From S015-6 sp964384945 (GTDB lineage: Bacteria; Desulfobacterota; DSWW01): DNA of 64,000 nucleotides. Positions 26,181 through 33,808 of this stretch are shown piece after piece (the first letter of the stretch is position 1; each line of letters starts with the position of its first letter). A program made the position numbers and the translations under genes. The DNA lies in contig CAYLMK010000001.1 of assembly GCA_964384945.1 (NCBI GenBank), positions 418,264-482,263 on the forward strand, given 5' to 3'. The notes beneath the pieces were generated by a model. That model saw only the letters and a program-made list of their open reading frames with translations. It was not told the origin of the DNA and did no database searches.

Positions 26181-26791
26181 CTAGAGTTTGGTCGTTGCGA
26201 AGAGCCGAAGGCAGGGCTGCCGGATTCATACAGGCAGGATCCCTCTCCTTCCCCCTTTCCGGTGAACCCGTGAGCCGCAAGCCATTGTCGGTACTCTCGC
26301 GCCAACCGATCGATCAGCCCTGCACGGCTCGCGGGGCTGATCTCGCGGCACTCTATGTCCGGTCTCTCGTGGAGGATCCGGATCAGGCCCGCACCGCGCA
26401 GGGCGACCGACCCCAGGATCGGGAAGCGGGAGTCGACGAGTTCGAGCACCCTTTCCCGAAAGGGCCTGCTCAGGCATTCCATCTTTCCCACCTCGTCCAG
26501 GATCACGAGGGGGCGCTCTGACGAGGGCTTTAGAAGCTCGAGCCCCCACACCTCCAGCGGCTCCAGGAACACCGAGTATTTCCCCACGCGGGTCCCGCAC
26601 ACCCCTCCCTTGCGGGCGAAGGCCCGCCTTTTCCCCGCATGGCTGACGAGGTCGAAACCGGTCCTCTGCCCGCGCTCGTCGCGAATCTCCTCGGTGTAGA
26701 ACCCGGTCACCCGTTCGGGAAAGCGGCCGGCCACTCCCTTAACGATCGTGGTCTTTCCGCAGCCCGGCGGCCCGGAGAGAAAGATCTTCAT
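26177..26791 (-). CDS. THEP1-like nucleoside-triphosphatase
   Basis: 204 residues. P-loop GPPGCGKTT (7-15), Walker B LVILDEVGKMECLS (about 94-107), and the family signature FYTEEIRDERGQRTGFDLV (31-49). These features define the THEP1/YjeF-type NTPase family with broad nucleoside-triphosphate hydrolysis; cellular role is unclear. It starts directly after the stop of the ferritin-like gene, so the two are probably co-transcribed. Confidence 0.9.
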   Translation of the reverse strand: MKIFLSGPPGCGKTTIVKGVAGRFPERVTGFYTEEIRDERGQRTGFDLVSHAGKRRAFARKGGVCGTRVGKYSVFLEPLEVWGLELLKPSSERPLVILDEVGKMECLSRPFRERVLELVDSRFPILGSVALRGAGLIRILHERPDIECREISPASRAGLIDRLAREYRQWLAAHGFTGKGEGEGSCLYESGSPAFGSSQRPNSS

Positions 26792-27247
26792 CTACAGACT
26801 GGCCAGAGCCTTCTCGATCCGTTCTTTGTGCTTGTCTTCTTCTTCGGCGAGCTTGGCGAACAGCTCGGAGACATCGAGTCCCTTGTAGATCTTCTCCAGG
26901 GATCGATACAGACGCCCGGAGTTGTCCTCGGCCTTGGCGGCCTTGCGCAGCACGCTGACCGCCTCGCTGGATCTCTCGATGTTGCGCACATCGTCGTTTA
27001 CCACCCGAAGCTCGCCTGCGAGTTCTCGTTCCTTCTTCCCGAGCATCGACAGATCCACGCCCTTGTTCAGCACCTTCAGGAGCTTGTTGGCGTGCCCGAG
27101 CTCCTGTTTCGCCAGGGTTTCCAGGATCTTTTTGGCGGTCGGATCGCGCATCTTCTTGGCCTGGTTCACGTAGGCGGCCGAGGTCCGCTCCTCACGTAGA
27201 ATGGCCGTCTTCAAGGCATTGACAACCCTTCTGGAAGTTTCGTCCAT
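26792..27247 (-). CDS. ferritin-like four-helix-bundle protein (rubrerythrin-type diiron fold)
   Basis: 151 residues, all-helical. E18-x2-H-type positions are seen: AILREERTSAAYV (helix 1), LAKQELGHANKLL (helix 2, ExxH), KAEDNSGRLYRSL (helix 3) and LAEEEDKHKERIEKAL (helix 4, EExxH). This spacing fits a carboxylate-bridged diiron centre of the ferritin/rubrerythrin group, lacking the rubredoxin-like zinc knuckle. It may handle peroxide or iron in the cytoplasm. The NTPase follows immediately. Confidence 0.82.
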   Translation of the reverse strand: MDETSRRVVNALKTAILREERTSAAYVNQAKKMRDPTAKKILETLAKQELGHANKLLKVLNKGVDLSMLGKKERELAGELRVVNDDVRNIERSSEAVSVLRKAAKAEDNSGRLYRSLEKIYKGLDVSELFAKLAEEEDKHKERIEKALASL

Positions 27248-27358
27248 TTCCCTCTCCTTGTTCGATTCGTTCGGGTCCGGTCCAGTTAAAGCCTATACCG
27301 CCGCTCCTGTCAAACTACGAATATAGAAGCGGATCGGGCCGGTCGTGATTCGAGGGCT

Positions 27359-27387
27359 TTGACAAGGAGAGGCCCGGTTTGCTAACA
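27359..27387 (+). promoter_or_regulatory. promoter of tRNA-Ser
   Basis: A perfect TTGACA (27359-27364) and CTAACA (27382-27387) with a 17-bp spacer, starting a transcript about 30 nt before the tRNA. Confidence 0.5.
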
Positions 27388-27423
27388 GTCTGGATGGCAC
27401 TACGACAACGAACGCCCGATCGC

Positions 27424-27509
27424 GGAGGGATGGCCGAGTGGTTTAAGGCACCGGTCTTGAAAACCGGAGTCCGCAAGGACCGTGGGTTCGAATCCTACTC
27501 CCTCCGCCA
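27424..27509 (+). tRNA. tRNA-Ser (anticodon UGA)
   Basis: Class II tRNA, 86 nt including encoded CCA. Acceptor GGAGGGA (27424-27430) pairs with TCCCTCC (27499-27505), then G and CCA. The D arm reads TGGCCGAGTGG. The anticodon stem-loop is CCGGT-CTTGAAA-ACCGG, so the anticodon is TGA and it reads UCA and other UCN codons. A long variable arm (GTCCGCAAGGAC) and the T arm GTGGGTTCGAATCCTAC confirm serine identity. Confidence 0.98.
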
Positions 27510-27622
27510 ATTGTTTCCCGCCCTCCCCGATTTGCTCTTGACCTTGCGGTAACGGAAACCCACCTTTTCCCCCACGCATCCCATGGATACAACTCGAAAC
27601 ACCCGATTTGGGAGGATGGAAC

Positions 27623-28324
27623 ATGAAGCTGAGTGACCTGAGGGTTACGAGATACGGCCGCACCCTGGTTCTTGGGCTTTTTCTGATTGGCGTCGCAGCG
27701 GCCCTGATCCTGTGGACCGCTCGCACCGAGGCCTTTCGAGCGGACGCGTCGGGCTGCCCCTATCTTGCACAGGCCTCTTCGGCCGGCTGTCCGCACATGG
27801 CAGGGGAGAAGCATTCGGGTTGCCCCCACATGGCCGCATCGAAGGCGTCCGGATGCCCTTGCATGGCGGGCGCGGAAGAGTCGGGCTGTCCTTACCTGGC
27901 TGGAGAGAAGGACTGCCTCCATGCCCTGAGGCACAGCCTCCGTCTCGAAGAGAAGCAGATGGAAGTCATCCGTGGCGTCCAGGAGCGATTCCTGGAGGAA
28001 AGCGCCGACCTGAAGAAGGGGATTCGAGAAGCCGGCGCAGAACTGGACAGGCTTTTCCGGAGCCCGGATGCGCGGGCGGAGGAGATCACGGAGAAAAGCA
28101 GGTCTCTGACCGAACGGAGGGAGCGCCTGGAGGAGATGGCCCTGGACTTCCGTCTCAGAATCAGGGCGGAATTGACGCAAGAGCAGCTTGATCAGATTCC
28201 CGAGGGCTGCTGGCACTCGATCCTGGCCTATGGCCACGGGTACAAGTACAAGGGAGGCTGTTGCAAGGGCGCCGTGTGTCCCTACAACAAACCGGCCGCT
28301 TCCGGTTCCGACGTACCCTCGTAA
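27623..28324 (+). CDS. membrane-anchored Cys-repeat protein with CpxP/ZraP-like domain
   Basis: 233 residues. A single N-terminal membrane helix (about 14-33) is followed by five exact 11-residue repeats (43-97), each beginning with S/A-G-C-P and containing (Y/H/C)(L/M)A. A predicted helical domain (about 100-195) has the LEEKQMEVIRG, FRLRIRAELTQEQLDQI pattern of CpxP/Spy/ZraP periplasmic proteins (LTxxQ motif). The tail (CWHSILAYGHGYKYKGGCCKG) adds more Cys and His. All this suggests a periplasmic metal-binding or metal-sensing stress protein. I know no described protein with this repeat plus domain arrangement. GGGAGGATGGAAC precedes the ATG. Confidence 0.75.
   Translation: MKLSDLRVTRYGRTLVLGLFLIGVAAALILWTARTEAFRADASGCPYLAQASSAGCPHMAGEKHSGCPHMAASKASGCPCMAGAEESGCPYLAGEKDCLHALRHSLRLEEKQMEVIRGVQERFLEESADLKKGIREAGAELDRLFRSPDARAEEITEKSRSLTERRERLEEMALDFRLRIRAELTQEQLDQIPEGCWHSILAYGHGYKYKGGCCKGAVCPYNKPAASGSDVPS
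27749..27913 (+). repeat. five tandem 33-bp coding repeats (GCPxxA units)
   Basis: Encodes residues 43-97 of the Cys-repeat protein. Units begin at residues 43, 54, 65, 76 and 87, each exactly 11 residues. Invariant positions are Gly-Cys-Pro then Ala four residues after Cys. Cysteines are at 45, 56, 67, 78 and 89, an even 11-residue spacing. The surrounding spacer residues vary. Confidence 0.9.
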
Positions 28325-28444
28325 CCGCCGCTGAACTCTTGGGGGGGGGGCGAGGGTCAGCAGGGCTCGTCCCGACCCTCGCCTGCGCAGGGCCTCGCCC
28401 CAGCGGACAATGTCGGGATCGGATGAGATCACCCCTCATCCTGA

Positions 28445-28468
28445 CCTTCTCCCCTCAAGGGGAGAAGG
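28445..28468. terminator. candidate bidirectional terminator
   Basis: CCTTCTCCCCT (28445-28455) and AGGGGAGAAGG (28458-28468) form a perfect 11-bp stem with a 2-nt loop. It lies between convergent genes (the Cys-repeat protein and a crotonase). A run of ten G at 28341-28350 precedes it. No clear U-tract follows, so termination is inferred. Confidence 0.5.
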
Positions 28469-28497
28469 AATTCGGCGCACGAAGTGGGGAGAGTCCT

Positions 28498-29292
28498 TTA
28501 CCCTTGCTCGGGAATGTCTTCCGGGAAGAGAGGCTTTTCGCCCGCTATGTTCGCCCGGAAGCCAGCGACGGCGTCCGGCATGATCGCGTTCAAGGCCATG
28601 ACCTCCTTGGCATAATGATAGGCCTGCCATTCGGTCATCTCGCTCTGGCCGTAATAGACCTGCTTGCTCAGGGCTATGATCTTCCGGCTGTACTGGGAAA
28701 TCTCCTTGGCGAAGCTCCAGGTCTCCTCCTCGAGCCGCTCGTCCGGGACCACCCGGTTGACGAGGCCCATCTCTTTCGCCTCCTGCGCCGAGTAAAGCTT
28801 CCCGGTCATGAGCATTTCCATACACTTTTTCTGGCCGACACAGCGGCTCACCGCAACGGTCGGGGTCGAGCAGTTGTAGCCCAGGTAGATCCCGGTCATG
28901 CCGAATTTGGCCTCCCTTTCGGCCGCGACCACGAGATCGCAGGCAGCGACCAGGTGGCATCCCCCGGCCATGGCGATTCCATGGACCTGGGCGATGACCG
29001 GCTGAGGGGCCTGACGGATCCCGAGCATGAGATTCATCGAGGCCTGGAACAGGCGGCGGATGCTGCTCACCGGGCTGTCCAGGATCTCCTTCCGGTCGTG
29101 GCCGGAGCAGAACACGTTCCCGGCCCCCCGGAGGATGATCACCTTTGCGGTGTGCCGGCTGCCGGCCTCGCGCAAGACTTCCGTGATTTCCTCCTCCATC
29201 TCCCGGCCCAGGGCATTTCGCTTGTCGGGCCGGTTGAGGGTGAGTATCCCGATATCTTCCCGCTCCTCGTAAAGGATGAATCGATGGCTCAT
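28498..29292 (-). CDS. enoyl-CoA hydratase/isomerase (crotonase family)
   Basis: 264 residues, typical crotonase. Oxyanion-hole segments: GNVFCSGHDRKEIL (about 56-69) and VHGIAMAGGCHLVAACDLV. The usual hydratase acidic pair is not evident: the region reads KFGMTGIYLGYNCSTPTVA, so isomerase, dehalogenase or decarboxylase-type chemistry is possible. AAGGAG lies 8 nt before the ATG and decides the start over a longer frame. It points away from the sigma-54 operon and may share the control region between them. Confidence 0.9.
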   Translation of the reverse strand: MSHRFILYEEREDIGILTLNRPDKRNALGREMEEEITEVLREAGSRHTAKVIILRGAGNVFCSGHDRKEILDSPVSSIRRLFQASMNLMLGIRQAPQPVIAQVHGIAMAGGCHLVAACDLVVAAEREAKFGMTGIYLGYNCSTPTVAVSRCVGQKKCMEMLMTGKLYSAQEAKEMGLVNRVVPDERLEEETWSFAKEISQYSRKIIALSKQVYYGQSEMTEWQAYHYAKEVMALNAIMPDAVAGFRANIAGEKPLFPEDIPEQG

Positions 29293-29439
29293 CGTTGGTT
29301 CTCCTTGTGGGATGGCTGCTGACGATTGGATATGGTTGGTCGGAAGAGTGCATGCCTTATGCCAGGGAGAGACCCTCGTGTTTCGGAAAGGCTCCCCGGC
29401 CTTTGAGCCGCGAGGCCGGTGCATGGATGCATTCAAAAG

Positions 29440-29477
29440 GGGGCCGTTTTGGTGATGTATTGCACCAAACCGGCCCC
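29440..29477. promoter_or_regulatory. inverted repeat, likely enhancer site for the sigma-54 activator
   Basis: Left arm 29440-29454 (GGGGCCGTTTTGGTG) and right arm 29463-29477 (CACCAAACCGGCCCC) are complementary at 14 of 15 positions, separated by 8 bp. The centre is about 131 bp upstream of the -24 element, the usual distance for an NtrC-type enhancer site. It is suited to the dimeric regulator encoded in the same operon. Function inferred. Confidence 0.6.
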
Positions 29478-29588
29478 TTGTACTATAGTTAGCTTATAGG
29501 GATAACCCCCATGGTGGACTGCCTCCGGCACCTTTGTCAAGCCGGATGATATCTTTGCGTGCGGCACACCCGCGTGGATGCCCCTTGG

Positions 29589-29604
29589 TGGCACGAGACT
29601 TGCC
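29589..29604 (+). promoter_or_regulatory. sigma-54 (-24/-12) promoter of the corrinoid operon
   Basis: TGGCAC-GAGAC-TTGCC, an exact match to the -24 GG/-12 GC consensus with correct spacing: GG at 29590-29591 and GC at 29602-29603. Transcription would start near 29615, about 70 bp before the first gene. Requires an ATP-dependent activator such as the one at 32366. Confidence 0.85.
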
Positions 29605-29683
29605 TCCGACCACGCCCATCCGCGGAGGCAACCCATTCCGATAGACCCGCGCCCGGCAGAATCACCGAGAAAGGAACGCTACG

Positions 29684-30751
29684 ATGTCGCTCAACCGAGA
29701 CCACATCCCCCTGGGGGCGGGATTTTACCCGGACTGGTGGTATCAGAACTACGGAATCTCCTTTGACAGGAAATATTACTTCGACCCGGAAACAAGGATC
29801 GAGGCGAGAATGGAGATGGACCGAAGGCTTTACGAAAGGTTCGGGGAGGTGGGACTCGGGGATCCGGACCCCGCGCCCAGGCCCTTCATCACCTTCGGCA
29901 TGGTCATGCTTCCGGCCGTCTTCGGCTGCGAGGTGGTCTTCGAAAAGGACGCCCTGCCGTGGGCCATGCCCATGAACCTCTCCGAGGACGAGGTCGCGAG
30001 GCTCGAGGTCCCCGACATCTTCGGAAGGCATCCCATGTCCGACATGATCCGGCAGATCGACTACCTGCAGGGCAAATACGGAAAGGTGGTCGGAGACATC
30101 AACACGACCGGGGTGCAGAACCTCGCCCTGAAGATCCGGGGGGAGGACTTTTACACCGACTACTTCGAAAACCCGGCACTGTGCCACCATCTGTTGAAAA
30201 TCTGCACGGAGTGCGTGATCCGGCTCTTCCGGTTCATCTACCCCATCACGGGCACCGGCGCCGTCGACGTGACGCCCATGGCCGACCCCAGGGTCTACGT
30301 CGTGCCGAACTGCACGATCGAACAGGTCTCCCCGAGCACGTATGAAGGCTTCCTGCTCCCGTACGACAACCAGATCGCGGATGTCTGCCATCCCTTCGGG
30401 GTCCACCACTGCGGGTCGGTCGACCACGTATTGGACGGCTATGCGAGGCTCCGCCATCTGAAATTCCTCGAGATCGGATTCGGCTCCGACGTGAAAAGGA
30501 CCCGGGAGGTCCTGGGCCCCGAGGTTGCGATCAACGCCCGGATCAGCCCGGTCCTCATGAAGAACGGCAGCCCGGAGGAGGTCGCGGCCGAGGTTCGGAA
30601 GCTGATCGACCAGGGCGCTCCGCTCGAGAACTTCTCCGTCGACACGGTCGGGCTCACGCACGGGACCCCGGACGAGAACGTCAAGGCGGCCCGAAGAGCC
30701 GCAGCGGAGTTCGGAAAGATCGCAGGGGCCGGCGACCGGGGGCCTGCATAG
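29684..30751 (+). CDS. uroporphyrinogen-decarboxylase-family methyltransferase (MtaA/MtbA-like)
   Basis: 355 residues, UroD-fold TIM barrel of the corrinoid methyltransferase branch. It lacks the arginines of true haem-pathway UroD and instead has HPFGVHHCGSVDHV (236-249). There, H241-x-C243 fits the first part of the zinc site H-x-C-xn-C of MtaA/MtbA, but no cysteine occurs after C243, so the third ligand is missing or different. As first gene after the sigma-54 promoter it should transfer a methyl group between a substrate and the corrinoid protein encoded two genes on. Substrate unknown. Confidence 0.85.
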   Translation: MSLNRDHIPLGAGFYPDWWYQNYGISFDRKYYFDPETRIEARMEMDRRLYERFGEVGLGDPDPAPRPFITFGMVMLPAVFGCEVVFEKDALPWAMPMNLSEDEVARLEVPDIFGRHPMSDMIRQIDYLQGKYGKVVGDINTTGVQNLALKIRGEDFYTDYFENPALCHHLLKICTECVIRLFRFIYPITGTGAVDVTPMADPRVYVVPNCTIEQVSPSTYEGFLLPYDNQIADVCHPFGVHHCGSVDHVLDGYARLRHLKFLEIGFGSDVKRTREVLGPEVAINARISPVLMKNGSPEEVAAEVRKLIDQGAPLENFSVDTVGLTHGTPDENVKAARRAAAEFGKIAGAGDRGPA

Positions 30752-30773
30752 CGCCGGAACCGGAGGCGAGAGC

Positions 30774-31622
30774 ATGGAAACCACCCTGGCCAGTGCCACG
30801 AAGAGCGTGCGGATCGGGCCCGCCCTCCCGCTCGTAATCATCGGGGAACGCATCAACCCCACGGGGAGGAAGAGGCTCGCGCGCGCCGTGGAGGAAAAGG
30901 ATTTCGGGCTCATCCAGCAGGAGGCCCTCCGCCAGGTCGAAAAGGGCGCCCGCGTTCTCGATGTCAACGTGGGTGTCCCTGGAATCGACGAGCCGGCGAT
31001 GCTGCGCGACGCGGTGCGGGCCATCCGGGATGTGACCGACGTGCCTCTGTGCATCGACTCGGCCGTTCCCCGGGCCCTGGAGGCGGGCCTCTCCGCCTGC
31101 GAAGGCAAGGCGCTGGTCAACTCCGTCAATGGAGAGAGGGAGAAGATCGAGCGGGTCCTTCCGATCGTCAAGGATTTCGGAGCCGCCGTGGTCGGCCTGA
31201 CCATGGATGACGAGGGCATCCCCAAGGAGTCGGCCCGGCGGGTGGAGATCGCCGAGAGGCTCCTCGATGCGGCGCTCCGCAGGGGAATCCCGGCCGAGGA
31301 CCTGATCATCGACCCCCTGGCCATGGCCGTGAGCACGGACGAGGCGGCTGCCTCGGAGACGCTCGCGACGCTGCAGCGAATCCGGGACAAACTGGGCCAG
31401 AACCAGACCCTGGGCGTGAGCAATGTCTCCTTCGGGCTTCCGGAGCGCCACGCCATCAACGCGCTCTTTCTGGCCCTGGCCGCCCAGAACGGCCTGACCT
31501 GCTGCATCGTCGACCCCACGGTCTGGGAGATGCGCAGGGCGGTCCTGATTGCGGACCTGCTCCTCGGCAGGGACGAATTCTGCATGCAGTTCATTTCGGC
31601 CTACCGTGAAGAGTCCCCATGA
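30774..31622 (+). CDS. methyltetrahydrofolate:corrinoid methyltransferase-like protein
   Basis: 282 residues, pterin-binding TIM barrel. Motifs: VIIGERINPTGRKRL, GARVLDVNVGVPG, VPLCIDSAVPRALEAGL, VNSVNGE, GLTMDDEGIPK and GVSNVSFGLPERHAIN. It resembles the AcsE/MtvA-type enzymes that move methyl groups between corrinoid and tetrahydrofolate. A paralogue lies 5 kb upstream. It follows the UroD-type gene by 22 bp and precedes the corrinoid protein. Together they make a complete methyl-transfer set apart from a reductive activase, which was not seen. Confidence 0.92.
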   Translation: METTLASATKSVRIGPALPLVIIGERINPTGRKRLARAVEEKDFGLIQQEALRQVEKGARVLDVNVGVPGIDEPAMLRDAVRAIRDVTDVPLCIDSAVPRALEAGLSACEGKALVNSVNGEREKIERVLPIVKDFGAAVVGLTMDDEGIPKESARRVEIAERLLDAALRRGIPAEDLIIDPLAMAVSTDEAAASETLATLQRIRDKLGQNQTLGVSNVSFGLPERHAINALFLALAAQNGLTCCIVDPTVWEMRRAVLIADLLLGRDEFCMQFISAYREESP

Positions 31623-31685
31623 TGCGGCATCCGCCGCGAGGCGAAAGGCACCAGGGTCAAGGCGAAAAGAGGAGGGAGGATCCGA

Positions 31686-32327
31686 ATGGCGGACCTGGAA
31701 GCGCTCAAGAAGGCGGTCATCTCGGGAAAACGCAAGGAGGCGATGGACCTCGCGCAGAAGGCGGCCGAGGAGGGGATCGATCCCCAGGAGATCATCAACG
31801 GCACGCTCATCCCTGCGCTGGAGGCCGTGGGCGCCAAGTTCGAAAAACGGGAGATTTTCGTGCCCGAGATGATGATCGCGGCCAAATCGATGCAGTCCTG
31901 TGTGGACCTCCTGAAGCCCAGGGTCCGCAAGGACCAGGCAACGATCCGCGGCACCGTGGTCCTCGGCACGGTGTTCGGAGACCTTCACGACATCGGGAAG
32001 AACCTGGTCAAAATGCTCCTAGAGAGTTCCGGGTATCACGTGGTCGATCTGGGAGAGAACGTTCCCGCCGCGAAGTTCGTCGAGGCCGCCAGGACGCACG
32101 CGGCGGACGTGGTCGGGATCTCCTCCCTCCTGACCACCGGAGATCCGCACGTGCAGGCGACCGTGCGCGCGATCAAGGAGAGCGACACCGCGCACCGGGT
32201 CAGGGTGATCTGCGGCGGGGCCGCGATGACGCCCAGGTTCGTGGAGGAGACCTGCGGAGCCGACGCGTACGCCCGGGACGCTGCCGAGGGCGTCCGGAAG
32301 ATCGCAGGCCTTCTGATGAAAGGTTAG
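31686..32327 (+). CDS. B12-binding corrinoid protein (methyl carrier)
   Basis: 213 residues. The N-terminal helical cap (1-85, GTLIPALEAVGAKFEKREIFVPEMMIAA) is the B12-binding-2 domain. The Rossmann domain has DLHDIGKN (99-106), the DxHxxG motif whose H101 ligates cobalt, followed by GYHVVDLGENVP, GISSLLTTG and CGGAAMT. It shuttles methyl groups between the UroD-type enzyme and the methyltetrahydrofolate enzyme of the same operon. Cytoplasmic. Good ribosome site (GGAGG). Confidence 0.95.
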   Translation: MADLEALKKAVISGKRKEAMDLAQKAAEEGIDPQEIINGTLIPALEAVGAKFEKREIFVPEMMIAAKSMQSCVDLLKPRVRKDQATIRGTVVLGTVFGDLHDIGKNLVKMLLESSGYHVVDLGENVPAAKFVEAARTHAADVVGISSLLTTGDPHVQATVRAIKESDTAHRVRVICGGAAMTPRFVEETCGADAYARDAAEGVRKIAGLLMKG

Positions 32328-32365
32328 CCTTCGAAAGATCCGCAGGGGAGAGGACGGAAGCGTAT

Positions 32366-33808
32366 ATGGGATCCGCAGAGAGGCATCCCCCGGGCGGCCT
32401 TCTCGAGCCTGTGGTCGAGAGCCTCCACGATGCGATCGTTCTCATCGAGAACGACCGGATCATGAAGGTCAACAGCAGTTACGACCGCATCACCGGGCTG
32501 AAGGGCGAGGCGTTGCTGGGCAAGCGGGTCGATGAGCTGGACGGAGAGGCCCACGTCTGCCTCCACATCATCCAGGAGGTCTACCGGCTCGTCCGGCAGT
32601 TGGGCAAGAGCGTCACCAGCATGGCGAAGCTCAGCCGCGGCAACGAGATCTACGTGACCGGAACTCCGGTTCCCCAGGAAGGGCCGGCCCGGCACACGGC
32701 GGTCCTCTTCCGGGACATCACCGAGCTTCAGCTCCTCAAGGAGGAGGTCTCCCGGCTCACGGCCCTCTACCTGTCCACCCCGGAAGAGGTGCGCATCTCC
32801 CAGATCACGGGGCGGGAGATCGTCACCGAGAGCCGGGAAATGAGGGGAATCCTGGATCTGGTCGCCCGGCTGGCCCAGGTCGACTCGGTGGTCCTTTTCG
32901 AGGGGGAAAGCGGAACGGGAAAGGAGGTGCTGGCGCGCCTCCTTCACCGGCTCAGTCCGCGCCGGAAAGGGCCCTTCATCGCCGTCAACTGCGGGGCCAT
33001 CCCCGAGACGCTTTTCGAATCGGAACTCTTCGGGTACGCCCGGGGGGCCTTTACCGGCGCGCTGAGCACCGGCAAGCCCGGGCTTTTCGAGCTGGCCCAG
33101 GGAGGCGTCCTCTTCCTGGACGAGATCGCGGAAATGCCCCCGAACTGCCAGGTCAAGCTCCTGAAGGCCATCGAACAGCCGGAGATCACCCGGCTCGGGG
33201 ATGTGAAGAGCGTGAGCCTGGACGTACGGATCGTGGCGGCCACGAACCGAAACCTCCCCCAGGCGGTCAAGGAGGGCGCCTTCAGGGAAGACCTCTTCTA
33301 CCGGCTCTATGTCGTTCCCATCAAGATCCCGCCCCTCCGGGAGCGCCGGGAGGACATCTTTCCGCTCGTCTGGCACTTCCTGAGCGCCTGCAACAGGAGA
33401 TTCAACCAGTCCAAGAAATTCTCCCGTGAGGCCATCCAGATCCTTGAGTCCTACGATTGGCCCGGAAACGTCCGCGAGCTGCAGAACGCGGTCGAGCGGA
33501 TGGTCCTGGTGAGCGACGCGGAGACCATCGAGCCCCGCCACCTTCCGCCGGCCATCTACCCGCAGGACCCGGACGAGGCGAACCTCGTGCAGCTCAGAGG
33601 GGTGATGCCCTGGAACCAGGCCAGGGAAACGCTCGAGAAGAAGCTTCTTTCCCAGGCCCTGAGCCTCCACGGTACCACCCGGAAGGTCGCGAGGATGATC
33701 GGGGTCGACCACTCGACGGTAGTCCGGAAGATGAGGAAATACGGATTGCAGGCAGCACGGAACGGGGGCCGGCGGAACGGGCCGGGAGGACCTTCCCATG
33801 AAGAGTAA
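32366..33808 (+). CDS. PAS-AAA+-Fis sigma-54-dependent transcriptional activator
   Basis: 480 residues. A PAS sensor (about 15-118) is followed by the AAA+ domain: Walker A GESGTGKE (180-187), the sigma-54-contacting GAFTGA loop (227-232) and Walker B DE at 252-253. A C-terminal Fis-type helix-turn-helix ends the protein (TTRKVARMIGVDHSTVVRKM). There is no receiver domain, so control is by a ligand of the PAS domain rather than phosphorylation. It sits inside the operon and most likely acts on the sigma-54 promoter at 29589 through the inverted repeat at 29440. Its stop overlaps the next gene start. Confidence 0.95.
   Translation: MGSAERHPPGGLLEPVVESLHDAIVLIENDRIMKVNSSYDRITGLKGEALLGKRVDELDGEAHVCLHIIQEVYRLVRQLGKSVTSMAKLSRGNEIYVTGTPVPQEGPARHTAVLFRDITELQLLKEEVSRLTALYLSTPEEVRISQITGREIVTESREMRGILDLVARLAQVDSVVLFEGESGTGKEVLARLLHRLSPRRKGPFIAVNCGAIPETLFESELFGYARGAFTGALSTGKPGLFELAQGGVLFLDEIAEMPPNCQVKLLKAIEQPEITRLGDVKSVSLDVRIVAATNRNLPQAVKEGAFREDLFYRLYVVPIKIPPLRERREDIFPLVWHFLSACNRRFNQSKKFSREAIQILESYDWPGNVRELQNAVERMVLVSDAETIEPRHLPPAIYPQDPDEANLVQLRGVMPWNQARETLEKKLLSQALSLHGTTRKVARMIGVDHSTVVRKMRKYGLQAARNGGRRNGPGGPSHEE

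Noticed and set aside
29293..29683. Cobalamin riboswitch before the corrinoid operon
   Set aside because: The B12 box (GCCACTG) and supporting stems are not present; the hairpin there is better explained as an enhancer site.
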